36,313 bases of DNA from Dehalococcoidia bacterium (GTDB lineage Bacteria > Chloroflexota > Dehalococcoidia > GIF9 > AB-539-J10). The stretch spans positions 1 to 36,313 of the forward strand of contig JAGHCA010000018.1 in NCBI GenBank assembly GCA_021160725.1. Reading direction: 5' to 3'. Below the pieces are notes generated by a model. The model ran no database searches and was not told the origin of the DNA. It saw only the letters and a list, made by a program, of their open reading frames with translations. Each line of letters begins with the position of its first letter. Within the stretch, counting starts at the first letter, position 1. Made by a program: the position numbers and the translations under genes. Below, one piece after another: positions 1 to 7,438 of this stretch.

Positions 1-812
1 AAGCCCAGGTCCAGGACCATGACCCTAAAGCTCACAAAACCAGCCACGAGAACGGCGGCGGAGACGAGATTTCCGTTGCAGGCTTATCAGGCGAGCTCGC
101 TGACGGCCAGAAGGTCAAGCTCGACCACATCAACAAGACTCACCTCAGCCAGGACTTTGGCGCTTCAGCCACACGCCTGCGAAATATCATAGCGACACCC
201 ATCGCTGGCGAGATTATGCGCATCATGAACATTAAATCAGGCAGCCCCTTTTCCGCTAAGATAAACGGAAACCCCACGGCAACATCTGTCGTCTATGACG
301 GCGACAGCAACGAGGGCATGTTCGACGGCTTATATTCTGGAGCGGACTATTGGGGCAGAATAATCCTCCATAACATTACCAGGGGAAACTCTAGGAAGAT
401 AGTCGACGTAGACGTCGCCACCAAAACCATAACCACCGAATCAAGCACCGATGACTGGGCTGACAACGACGACATAACGGTGCAGTCGCAGACAAACACC
501 TATTCAGGCTTCTTTGACGTGGACGTTAGCGACCAGGTGCCAGCCACAACCGAAGCCATCTACCTGTTCGTAGCCTCAGACGACCAATCTGATACGTATA
601 GCAACCAAAGGGCAGTTTACTTCCATCCCTACGAGACTTACGATGCGGGTAAGAGGCAATGGGTTTCCCCCAAGTCCCCCCTGCAGTCCGATACCGTCCT
701 TCTACTAATTAAAATCATCGACCAGAAATTCACCGCTATGTTCTGGTCAGGCTGTACCGACGTCTCGCTGGTCACCGCTGTCAAGGCCAGCGTCGAGTAC
801 GCAGATACATAA
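1..812 (+). CDS. Phage-like virion/tail fibre protein, 5' partial
   Basis: The frame is open from base 3, upstream of the first in-window ATG at 216, so this is the 3' part of a gene beginning outside the window. The upstream part encodes a HENGGGDEISVAGLSGELAD-type stretch. That His/Gly/Asp-rich segment followed by AGLSG.LADGQK is commonly seen in phage tail fibre, collar and other virion structural proteins. The remainder is rich in Asp, Thr and Ser, with no transmembrane segment and no catalytic motif I recognise. It ends in TAA, 3 nt before the next short ORF, in the same orientation as the following tail-like gene. Family-level call only; the exact structural role is not visible. Base composition is C-rich compared with the metabolic genes to the right, in line with acquired DNA. 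Confidence 0.65.
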   Translation, partial: AQVQDHDPKAHKTSHENGGGDEISVAGLSGELADGQKVKLDHINKTHLSQDFGASATRLRNIIATPIAGEIMRIMNIKSGSPFSAKINGNPTATSVVYDGDSNEGMFDGLYSGADYWGRIILHNITRGNSRKIVDVDVATKTITTESSTDDWADNDDITVQSQTNTYSGFFDVDVSDQVPATTEAIYLFVASDDQSDTYSNQRAVYFHPYETYDAGKRQWVSPKSPLQSDTVLLLIKIIDQKFTAMFWSGCTDVSLVTAVKASVEYADT

Positions 813-815
813 AAT

Positions 816-917
816 ATGAAATCCCTGTCCGCCTCCCTCGAAGCCTCCCAGAAAAAAGCCCACCCCATCCAAATTTCCCCTCTTAAGATAAAAGGGGTCA
901 GGGGAGTTATGAGCTAA
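816..917 (+). pseudogene. Truncated duplicate of the tail-gene start, ending in repeat A
   Basis: This is a 33-codon ORF absent from the ORF track. Its first residues (MKSLSASLEASQKKAHPI) match the start of the next gene (MKTLSATLEAAQKKPHRL) almost position for position. After residue 20 it runs directly into repeat A and finishes with repeat-coded SPLKIKGVRGVMS. Its TAA stop overlaps the ATG of the 917 gene (TAATG), so translation could be coupled. The simplest reading is a duplicated gene start cut short by the repeat. It might still act as a leader peptide. Confidence 0.6.
876..912 (+). repeat. Repeat A copy 1 (37 nt, hairpin)
   Basis: The sequence starts TCCCCTCTTAAGATAAAAGG and ends GGGGAGTTATGA. 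It carries a near-perfect inverted repeat, CCCCTCTTA / TAAAAGGGG. It differs from copy 2 at three positions. Here it forms the second half of the 816-917 ORF. Confidence 0.8.
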
Positions 918-3043
918 TGAAAACCCTATCTGCCACGCTGGAAGCCGCACAGAAGAAACCCCATCGCCTCCCCTATGTTGAGGCTAAGGTCTATGACTAT
1001 GAGGCCGGTATTAAACGCCTCACCTGGACGAGGCTCTATGAAGGCTCTGAGCCCGATAACCATCATGGTATCGCCTTCGACGGCAACGGCGATATGCACC
1101 GCATCCGGGCCGGTAGCGGTGATGCACTCTATTATCAGAAGCAGGATTGCCCCTTCGGCGTCCCATCTTCTTTCCCATCTGCTTTCCCTATTCCCTTGAA
1201 TGACCCTCCCGCTCTTAATCAGTGGACCCAAATCGCCACCGATTGCGCTGGTCCCTGTGCCATTGCCGCCTGCGGTGCTAAAGTCTATATTTTCTACCGC
1301 AAGACAAATAATACCCTGCGAAAGTACTATTCCCATGATTATGGCCAGTCCTGGAATAATGCCCAGCTCGTAAGCTACGCCGATGTCCTCTCTATGGCTT
1401 CTTGCTGGTGGGGCACCGGCAATGTCGTCGTCTGCTTCGCCCTTAAGTCCAACGAGCTAAACGGAATCGTCCTCGATAGCTCCGACCAGTCAACCAGCCA
1501 GCATATCAAGCAGTTTTACGGCGCCGCCACACATATATTCCTTGACACCTATGGCATCGGTGCTACTTATAATCCCTTCTGGCCCCAGTGCGACATAATC
1601 CTTGCCGCTAAACAGTCCGATACTCCCTATAATCACTACGACCTGTTCAGAACCTGGTTTTCAAGCTCTTATAATTTCGGTGCCCTTGAGAGCTCCCTTA
1701 TGTCCCCCGATGGAGAGGATATCACCTACCAGTACCCCGACTGTCATCTCCCAGCATCAGCCCAGGATTACGAGACCAACCGTATCGTGGCGGTAGAGAA
1801 GTTTGCCGGTACTACCGCCTATACCCGCCCCCTCACCTGCCATAAGGTAAAGGGCACTTACTGGTCCGATACCACCTTTACCGAGCCTAAGCCCTTCCTC
1901 AACATCAGCTCGAATTATGGCTTAAGGCTCCAGAGCACCGCCGACTACTGGTGGTTGGAAAAGCCCAACGGAGTTTGGAGAGCCCCCCGCCCCGCCGCAG
2001 AACCGCTGGACATCTCAAAGCATATCGTTTCCCTGCAACAAAATGTCGCTATCTCCCCTCTTAAGATAAGAGGGGCCGGGGGAGTTATGACCAGCCTCGT
2101 GCTCGAGCTCGATAACTCCAAAGGCCAGTACTCAAACATCGGGGGGTCTGGGGGCGCAGCCCCCAGTGCCCTTCGCTTCCGCAGCGAAATCGTTCTTAAG
2201 CTCGGCTATAAGACCACGGCAGGAGATGAAACCGTCGAAGCCGGTACCTACTGGATTGATTCCTGGGAGTACACCTCGAAGCCCAATATGTCCCGCTTTA
2301 TACTTTATTGCCTCGATGGATGGGGCCTTATGAACCGCTGGACCGCCCGCTACCAGATGAGGTGGAACAAGGACGCAGTTAACCCCAAGAGCGTCTGGCA
2401 AATCCTTTACCAGCTCTTAGCCCGGGTAGGCATTAAGCTCACCAACACCCCGCCCAAGCCCCAGTCCTCCGCCATCAACAACTTCTACCCCGATTTCACC
2501 GTCAACCCAGGCACCCAGGGAGACAGTGCCATACGCAGGCTGCTATCCTTCGTCCCCGACAGGCTCGTATTTCGTGGCCAGGAGGCCTTCACCAAGAACC
2601 CCCTGGCGGATGAGAGCTCATGCTATTCCTACGGCGCTGACCATGCTATCCTCTCAGGTGAATACCGTGAACAAGTGTTCACCAGTCGTGTCCGGGCCAT
2701 TGGCCGAGACGATTCCAACAACCGTATCCTGGAGGAAGCCCAGGACTGGGATTTGCTACAACTCGCTATCGATATCCTGGAGCAGGACTACGACCCCAAC
2801 CTCGACGACGCCACCCGTACCCAGGAGAGAGCCGACGCTATCCTTCGAACTCAACAAATTCAATCAACTCCAGCAACTCTTATTGTCTCCACCAATGTCG
2901 GCCAGGAGCTTTTCGATGTCGTCGGCGTTACCGACCACCGTTGTGGAATCTCGGAGGAGAAGTACCGTGTCCATGCCATTCAGACTGATTACGACCGCCG
3001 CAAAGGCCAGTACGACCAGCGGCTCATTTTAGGTGCGCCATGA
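917..3043 (+). CDS. Large phage tail/baseplate-like protein with inserted repeats
   Basis: A 708-residue protein without a signal peptide, following another virion-type gene and starting on the TAATG overlap. The N-terminal half (about residues 40-350) is rich in aromatic and Asp/Gly residues. It contains SHDYGQSWN, which resembles an Asp-box of BNR/sialidase-like beta-propellers. The C-terminal half (from about 365) has the look of phage tail or baseplate proteins: DISKHIVSL, then LVLELDNSKGQYSN, then GTYWIDSWEY. Two repeat elements are read in frame: repeat A as SPLKIRGAGGVM (about residue 380-391) and a GC hairpin as GGSGGAAPS (about residue 409-417). Both sit in the junction between the halves and keep the frame. 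The family assignment rests on context and general resemblance. It could also be a tail-like particle or a domesticated phage remnant. No lysis, capsid or integrase gene follows. Confidence 0.6.
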   Translation: MKTLSATLEAAQKKPHRLPYVEAKVYDYEAGIKRLTWTRLYEGSEPDNHHGIAFDGNGDMHRIRAGSGDALYYQKQDCPFGVPSSFPSAFPIPLNDPPALNQWTQIATDCAGPCAIAACGAKVYIFYRKTNNTLRKYYSHDYGQSWNNAQLVSYADVLSMASCWWGTGNVVVCFALKSNELNGIVLDSSDQSTSQHIKQFYGAATHIFLDTYGIGATYNPFWPQCDIILAAKQSDTPYNHYDLFRTWFSSSYNFGALESSLMSPDGEDITYQYPDCHLPASAQDYETNRIVAVEKFAGTTAYTRPLTCHKVKGTYWSDTTFTEPKPFLNISSNYGLRLQSTADYWWLEKPNGVWRAPRPAAEPLDISKHIVSLQQNVAISPLKIRGAGGVMTSLVLELDNSKGQYSNIGGSGGAAPSALRFRSEIVLKLGYKTTAGDETVEAGTYWIDSWEYTSKPNMSRFILYCLDGWGLMNRWTARYQMRWNKDAVNPKSVWQILYQLLARVGIKLTNTPPKPQSSAINNFYPDFTVNPGTQGDSAIRRLLSFVPDRLVFRGQEAFTKNPLADESSCYSYGADHAILSGEYREQVFTSRVRAIGRDDSNNRILEEAQDWDLLQLAIDILEQDYDPNLDDATRTQERADAILRTQQIQSTPATLIVSTNVGQELFDVVGVTDHRCGISEEKYRVHAIQTDYDRRKGQYDQRLILGAP
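2054..2090 (+). repeat. Repeat A copy 2, in frame inside the tail gene
   Basis: This 37-nt element has a perfect 9-bp hairpin (CCCCTCTTA AGA TAAGAGGGG) followed by CCGGGGGAGTTATGA. Its first 36 nt on the complementary strand match the copy between hypE and hypD exactly. It is translated as SPLKIRGAGGVM. Confidence 0.85.
2148..2166 (+). repeat. GC-rich hairpin inside the tail gene
   Basis: CTGGGGGC GCA GCCCCCAG is a perfect 8-bp stem with a 3-nt loop, preceded by a run of six G. It is read in frame as a Gly/Ser/Ala-rich linker and lies only 57 nt after repeat A copy 2. It is probably a second small inserted element. Confidence 0.6.
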
Positions 3044-3052
3044 TTTGTTTTC

Positions 3053-3607
3053 CTAGCGAAGTAGTGCTTTCTTCAAATCGTTGAGCCTGGGAGCAAAAGA
3101 TTCAACAAGCCTCTGCCGGGCTATTTGCCACTTGTGGTCGGCTTCGATATTGATAGCATCCACTGCTGTTCCTGAGATTCTCAATCGGTGCATGGTTTCC
3201 CGGTAGTTGCTTTCCAATTCCTGTCTCATTTTTTGTTCTGCCTCTTCATATTCTTGAACAAGCCTGCCCATCTCCTCTGCCTCTGGTTGCAACTCCGGCT
3301 CCAAGCAGCTTATCCCTTCGATTATTTTTTTCACGCTATCTCTACCCTGTGCGGTTGTAAGCTCGATAGCCCCTAGCAGGTGCTCGATCGCAGCTCGCTT
3401 TATTATATCCCTCTTCTCCCCTTCGTGTTTGTTTAGCTCCGTAGCTATATCCAGCTGTTGAGAGCCATCAAGCCACTTCTGCGCCAGCGCCTTACCTCTC
3501 TGGCGATACTCCTGCCTCTCTTGCTGTGCCTTTTCCTCGGCTGACAGCTTGCCCAATCTATTTGCTCTCTCTTGAGCAATCTCCCAGGCACTCTTTAGTT
3601 CACCCAT
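3053..3607 (-). CDS. Conserved-looking coiled-coil protein, function unknown
   Basis: A 184-residue, highly charged protein rich in Glu, Lys, Arg and Gln (for example LGKLSAEEKAQQERQEYRQRG), with long heptad-like helical stretches and no signal peptide or membrane segment. It begins MGELKSAWEIAQERANRLG, a start I associate with small uncharacterised bacterial proteins (possibly the DUF6657 group, not certain). It ends in TAG 10 nt from the convergent end of the phage-like gene. A GGAGGAA ribosome site lies just before the ATG. It could be host or the last gene of the mobile region; composition is closer to the host genes. I do not assign a function. Confidence 0.65.
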   Translation of the reverse strand: MGELKSAWEIAQERANRLGKLSAEEKAQQERQEYRQRGKALAQKWLDGSQQLDIATELNKHEGEKRDIIKRAAIEHLLGAIELTTAQGRDSVKKIIEGISCLEPELQPEAEEMGRLVQEYEEAEQKMRQELESNYRETMHRLRISGTAVDAINIEADHKWQIARQRLVESFAPRLNDLKKALLR

Positions 3608-3626
3608 ACAATTCCTCCTCCCCAGC

Positions 3627-3706
3627 CATTGCAGGCCGGAGGCGAAGCAACCTCACATCCCAATCTTTTGAGATTGCTTCAGCACTACCGCGCTTCGCAA
3701 TGACAG
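3627..3706. repeat. Repeat B composite (CATTGC...GAAGCAA)
   Basis: Two inverted partial copies sit back to back. One runs CATTGCAGGC to GAAGCAACCTC, the other GAGATTGCTTC to GCTTCGCAATGACA. They share the termini of the repeat B copies elsewhere in the window. The element lies upstream of both divergent genes. Confidence 0.65.
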
Positions 3707-3744
3707 AGTAGAGACATTATTAGCATTAGCAGTGCATTTTAGCC

Positions 3745-3750
3745 TATAAT
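3745..3750 (+). promoter_or_regulatory. -10 box for the MBL-fold gene
   Basis: A perfect TATAAT lies 40 nt before the chosen ATG. No good -35 hexamer is visible at 16-18 nt, so this is only a partial promoter match. Confidence 0.4.
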
Positions 3751-3789
3751 ATTGAGGGAGTTCAACAAAGTGAGTTTGAGGTTACAGTG

Positions 3790-4518
3790 ATGATTTATCA
3801 TGAATCTGTGAGATTAGCGGAAAATCTTTACTGCTATGTATGGCAGGGCAGAGGGAATAACTGCAATACCATCCTCTTACCAGCAGTCTTAAGGGGGGAG
3901 CGACCACACGTATTAGTTGACCCTGGCCATGTCAGGAACGAGATTGGGGAGCCTTGCTTTAATTCACTGACCCAGGCTATGGAGAAGGATGGTTTCAAAA
4001 TAGATGCTACCGGCCTGGTAATTACCACTCACAGCCATCCTGACCATATCGAAGCCGCTGAATTGGTGGTGAAAAAAAGTGGTGCTTTGTTTGCATTATC
4101 CAGAGAGGAGGACGAATTTTATCGCACGGCGGGGAAGATGTTATTTCAAGCATTCGGCAGTAAGCCACCGCAGGTCGAGCCTTTCTTTTATCTTAAAGAG
4201 GGCGATTTGTCCCTGGGGGCTAAAAACAATAAGGTAGAGATCAAGGTTTTCCTTACTCCGGGACATTCTCCTGGTTCTATTTCCCTTTACCTGGAGGAGA
4301 ACAAAATATTGATCACCGGTGACGTGGTCTTTGCTGGCAGCGTGGGCAGGACTGACTTTCCTGGCGGCAGCCCTTCCTTATTGCGGAAGAGCATTGACAA
4401 GCTATCTCAGCTTGATGTGGAATACCTTATTCCTGGTCATAGCACTGAAAAGAGCAGTATAATCGCGGGCAAGGATAAAGTAAGGCGCAATTTTTACACG
4501 GTCAAGGTGTTTATTTAA
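3790..4518 (+). CDS. Metallo-beta-lactamase fold hydrolase
   Basis: A 242-residue soluble protein. The dinuclear metal motif is HSHPDH at about residue 79-84. Later ligands are in TPGHSPGSISLY (His about 157), TGDVVFAGSVGRTDF (Asp about 177) and IPGHS near the C-terminus. The order HxHxDH-H-D-H is that of the glyoxalase II / MBL superfamily. The GRTDF stretch resembles glyoxalase II-like hydrolases and persulfide dioxygenase relatives. The substrate cannot be told. I chose ATG at 3790 over the GTG one codon earlier because GAGG at 3778-3781 is then 8 nt away. The 224-residue gene follows in the same direction after 23 nt, so the two are probably cotranscribed. Confidence 0.9.
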   Translation: MIYHESVRLAENLYCYVWQGRGNNCNTILLPAVLRGERPHVLVDPGHVRNEIGEPCFNSLTQAMEKDGFKIDATGLVITTHSHPDHIEAAELVVKKSGALFALSREEDEFYRTAGKMLFQAFGSKPPQVEPFFYLKEGDLSLGAKNNKVEIKVFLTPGHSPGSISLYLEENKILITGDVVFAGSVGRTDFPGGSPSLLRKSIDKLSQLDVEYLIPGHSTEKSSIIAGKDKVRRNFYTVKVFI

Positions 4519-4541
4519 AATATAGATATGGTGTAATTGTT

Positions 4542-5216
4542 ATGGAGATGGATGACAGAATTAAATATGCCCTGGAACACACAGAATTAATACGAGCTCC
4601 ACAACAAGAACTGGATACCTTCGGCAACTCTGTTATTGATTATTATGTTGTCACTGAACTGGTGGGAAACCTTAGTGTGGTCAGGGATGGCAAGGTAATT
4701 GCGGAAAGGCCCAAAATTGTCACCCCTACTTACCTGATAAATGTCGAAGGCTTCAGCGAGCAAGCGAGAAAATACATAGCCATGATAGCTCGGGAGAACC
4801 CTTATGGGTCAGGTATCTTTTACCGGTATAAGAACGAACCCAGGGGGATGAACGTCGTCTCCGAGCCTATTGAGCAGGTGATAAACAAGCTAAGCTCTCA
4901 AATAGAGGGGCAAAATAACGCCTTAAGCACCATAATTAAGGGGGTGGAAGAGCTATGGGACGTGTCCCTGCTCATGTTCATCTATGGGTTAACTACCAGG
5001 GCAGCCCGCACTAATATAGCAGAATTTAATCGCAGGGGTTTTTTTAACATAGATGCCAGTGGAGTACCCCAGGGTGCCCGAGATTACATTGAAGAGCTTT
5101 TCGAACATGTAAGTCGTAACCTCTCTCGAGCCCCTGAGCTTGTGATTGAGTTAAACCGCTGGGGCCTATTTCCGGAGTATGAAGACCGGTTCTTTGCTCT
5201 GTTCAGGAGAAAATAA
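4542..5216 (+). CDS. Conserved hypothetical protein
   Basis: A 224-residue protein with no signal peptide and no clear membrane segment. The N-terminal part has a YYVVTELVGNLSVVRDGKVI segment that looks like a beta-sheet domain. The centre (IEGQNNALSTIIKGVEELWDVSLLMFIYGL) is amphipathic. The C-terminal part is helical with many Arg/Glu residues (NIAEFNRRGFFNIDASGV). I do not recognise the family. It is preceded at close range by the MBL-fold hydrolase, so it may share its promoter. An alternative start is the ATG two codons downstream. No catalytic motif is evident. Confidence 0.7.
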   Translation: MEMDDRIKYALEHTELIRAPQQELDTFGNSVIDYYVVTELVGNLSVVRDGKVIAERPKIVTPTYLINVEGFSEQARKYIAMIARENPYGSGIFYRYKNEPRGMNVVSEPIEQVINKLSSQIEGQNNALSTIIKGVEELWDVSLLMFIYGLTTRAARTNIAEFNRRGFFNIDASGVPQGARDYIEELFEHVSRNLSRAPELVIELNRWGLFPEYEDRFFALFRRK

Positions 5217-5286
5217 GCCCGCCACGGCCCCGATAAAATCGGAGCGTGCTGGGTAGTTACATATAACCCAAAGAGATTAAATCCCA

Positions 5287-5434
5287 GCTAAATCCCTCTG
5301 AAATGTAAAAAGTAAAAATAAAAATGCAAAGTGACAGAGCAAAAGTCAAAAATTTGCATTTTAAGTTGTCATTTTGATTTTTGACCTTTGATTTTTGAAT
5401 TTCTCCCGAGGCGTGAATCCCGATAAATCGGGAC
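5287..5434. repeat. Repeat D copy 1 (AT-rich) plus TCCCGAT hairpin
   Basis: The gap between the 4542 gene and pilD holds an AT-rich imperfect palindrome. It pairs a stretch ending GTCAAAAATTTGCATTTT with one reading TTTGACCTTTGATTTTTG. It is followed by TCCCGATAAATCGGGA, the short hairpin that also forms the centre of repeat B. No gene is visible here. Confidence 0.55.
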
Positions 5435-5454
5435 TTCCTCACGGCTGAGACGTG

Positions 5455-6231
5455 CTACATCAGTAGTCCCAGGTACCAGCTTAGTATATTATTCCCCCAG
5501 AGCAATGTTACCATGGCAGCCGCAGCCAGGAAGGGGCCGAAAGGCAGCGTCTCCTTGAATTTTCTCTTTTTAGCTATCACCAGAGCCACAGCTACTATGC
5601 CACCGAGGACAGCTCCGAGAATTATGGAGAGGAAAACTAGGGGAAAGCCGGTGGCCAGACCAATCAAGCCGACCAATTTAACATCTCCCCACCCCATACC
5701 ACCACGGGAGGCTATGGCAATCAAAAAGAATAAAGCAAAGCCAATGCCCCCACCTAGAGCAGCGCTGGCAATTCCAGGCTTTATCACCTGAGTAAGCCAG
5801 GGCCAGGAATATAGCGCCAGCAGCAACGCCACCACCATGCCGGGATAGACTACCTTGTTCGGGATGATCCCATGCTCCAGGTCAATAACAAAAACAATGG
5901 TGAAGAGACAGGCATAGAAAGCCATAACCCCCAGTGCAGGACTCAATCCGTAATGCCACGCCAAAAGAGCGAACACGACGCCAGTGGCAAGCTCCACCCA
6001 GAATAACCTCCGGGGTACGGCAGCCTTACAATAGCGACAACGACCACAAAGCCTGAGATAGCTAAATACGGGGATGAGATCTTTAGCAGCTAGCTTGTGC
6101 TGGCAAGCTTCACAATGAGAAGGTGGAAATACAATAGACTTGCTCTGAGGCAGACGGTCAATGCATACATTGAGGAAACTGCCTACCACCAAACCCAGAA
6201 GGGCGAATACGACTATAAATAATATTTCCAC
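5455..6231 (-). CDS. pilD: Prepilin peptidase (type IV leader peptidase, A24A)
   Basis: This is a membrane aspartyl protease that cleaves, and in some homologues N-methylates, type IV prepilins and pseudopilins. The N-terminal segment GLVVGSFLNVCIDRLPQ is the family signature. A four-Cys cytoplasmic zinc motif follows (CEACQHKL ... CGRCRYC, about residues 40-67). The two catalytic aspartates are in VIDLEHGIIPN (about 116) and GWGDVKL (about 182). There are about seven to eight hydrophobic segments, and 258 residues is a normal length. The start is a GTG without a clear ribosome site. No assembly ATPase or secretin is adjacent. The only possible substrate in the window is the pilin-like protein at 21194. 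Stop codon TAG. Confidence 0.93.
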   Translation of the reverse strand: MEILFIVVFALLGLVVGSFLNVCIDRLPQSKSIVFPPSHCEACQHKLAAKDLIPVFSYLRLCGRCRYCKAAVPRRLFWVELATGVVFALLAWHYGLSPALGVMAFYACLFTIVFVIDLEHGIIPNKVVYPGMVVALLLALYSWPWLTQVIKPGIASAALGGGIGFALFFLIAIASRGGMGWGDVKLVGLIGLATGFPLVFLSIILGAVLGGIVAVALVIAKKRKFKETLPFGPFLAAAAMVTLLWGNNILSWYLGLLM

Positions 6232-6331
6232 GAATGCTTATTGTGGACGTGTTATGTGCCTGAAGTCAATAGGCAGCAGGTACTAGTGCCCGGTGCATTT
6301 TACTATCATTGTAGGGCAATTTTATCTTGTC

Positions 6332-6365
6332 ATTGCTTCGTCCCGATTTATCGGGACGAAGCAAT
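6332..6365. repeat. Repeat B copy, perfect 16-bp hairpin
   Basis: ATTGCTTCGTCCCGAT TT ATCGGGACGAAGCAAT is a perfect inverted repeat with a 2-nt loop. It is the most complete repeat B copy in the window and shows the full structure of the element. It sits in the divergent gap between pilD and the DUF72 gene. Confidence 0.9.
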
Positions 6366-6367
6366 CT

Positions 6368-6510
6368 CCACAGCTAAATCCCAAATCCTAATTTCTAAGC
6401 TCTAAATGCCGATTTCATCGAGCATCTTCGAAAAGTCGGGACAAACCCAAATTTCAAAATTCAAAGTCCTAAACTGTTTTGGTCATTGATATTTTGTGCT
6501 TGGGGTTTCC
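6368..6510. repeat. Repeat D copy 2 (AT-rich)
   Basis: The element runs from CTAAATCCCAAATCCTAATT to TTTTGTGCTTGGGGTTT, with CAAATTTCAAAATTCAAAG in between. It follows the repeat B hairpin directly. Together they fill most of the 333-nt pilD/DUF72 gap, which has no gene. Confidence 0.6.
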
Positions 6511-6564
6511 TCATATAGGATGATAATATAGTAACGTAGTTGCCCAAAATCGGGGTGAGACAAT

Positions 6565-7308
6565 ATGTCAACAAGGCACCATGTTGGTTGCAGCGGCTGG
6601 CATTACGAGCACTGGCGCGGACTTTTTTACCCCACGGAACTGCCCAAGTCTAAATGGCTAGAGTTTTACGCCCGGCAATTTACTACCGTAGAGCTCAATA
6701 ACAGTTTTTATCAGCTACCTTCGGAAAAAGCGTTCACCGCCTGGCGAGAGTCCACACCCGACAACTTCATTTTTGCTGTTAAGGTGAGCCGATTCATCAC
6801 GCATATAAAAAGGTTAAAGAATTTAGATTCCGCAGTGGAGAACTTTCTATCACGTGCTGTTTTGTTGGGGGAAAAATTGGGGCCTTTTCTATACCAACTG
6901 CCTCCTAACATGAAGCGGAACGACGAGCTGTTACAGAATTTCTTATCTTCGCTGCCACCAAAATATCAGCATGTAATTGAATTTCGACATGAATCCTGGC
7001 TTGATGATACCGTATTCGATATTTTACGAGGACACAATATTGGGTTGTGCGTTTTTGACATGCCTGGCTTTAGCTGCCCTCTCATCGCCACCAGTGATTT
7101 TGCCTATGTCCGTTTTCACGGCAGCGAGGGACTGTATTCCAGTTGCTACTCCGATGAAGAGCTTTCCCAATGGTCACAACAGATTGCTCGGCTAGGGCAA
7201 AGCGTTAAAGCCAGCTACATCTACTTTAACAACGATGCTGAGGCATTTGCGGTCAAGAATGCTATGACATTGGAGAATTGCCTAAAGTCGCTCCGCTCCA
7301 AATCCTAA
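6565..7308 (+). CDS. DUF72 / YecE-family protein
   Basis: A 247-residue soluble protein with the DUF72 signature at the start (GCSGWHYEHWRGLFYP). The family core follows: VELNNSFYQLPSE, FAVKVSRFITH, FLYQLPPN and VIEFRHESW. The late YVRFHGSEG and YIYFNNDAEAFAV are also typical. Members adopt a TIM-barrel fold; their biochemical role is not established. It starts at ATG 6565 with GGGGTGAGA upstream. Its TAA stop lies within the start of repeat D copy 3, so the last residues (SKS) may be repeat-derived. It is convergent with uvrC. Confidence 0.93.
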   Translation: MSTRHHVGCSGWHYEHWRGLFYPTELPKSKWLEFYARQFTTVELNNSFYQLPSEKAFTAWRESTPDNFIFAVKVSRFITHIKRLKNLDSAVENFLSRAVLLGEKLGPFLYQLPPNMKRNDELLQNFLSSLPPKYQHVIEFRHESWLDDTVFDILRGHNIGLCVFDMPGFSCPLIATSDFAYVRFHGSEGLYSSCYSDEELSQWSQQIARLGQSVKASYIYFNNDAEAFAVKNAMTLENCLKSLRSKS

Positions 7309-7438
7309 ATCCCAAGCACCACATACTAAACAAATTCCAAATATCAAAATCCAAATGCTTAAATGCCAAAACTACTTCCTTTCATCCTTTGGGTTTCGAT
7401 CTTGTCCCGATTAGATCTGGATTGAGCTTTGTCATTTG
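7299..7438. repeat. Repeat D copy 3 (AT-rich), spanning DUF72/uvrC junction
   Basis: The element contains AAATCCTAAATCCCAAGCAC, ACAAATTCCAAATATCAAAA and a later TTGTCCCGATTAGATCTGG that matches the repeat B centre. It supplies the DUF72 stop codon and ends at the uvrC stop. Confidence 0.55.

Noticed and set aside
926-1336. 136-residue ORF on the minus strand.
   Set aside because: It is fully inside the tail-like gene, lacks a ribosome site and recognisable motifs, and follows from the codon bias of the opposite strand.
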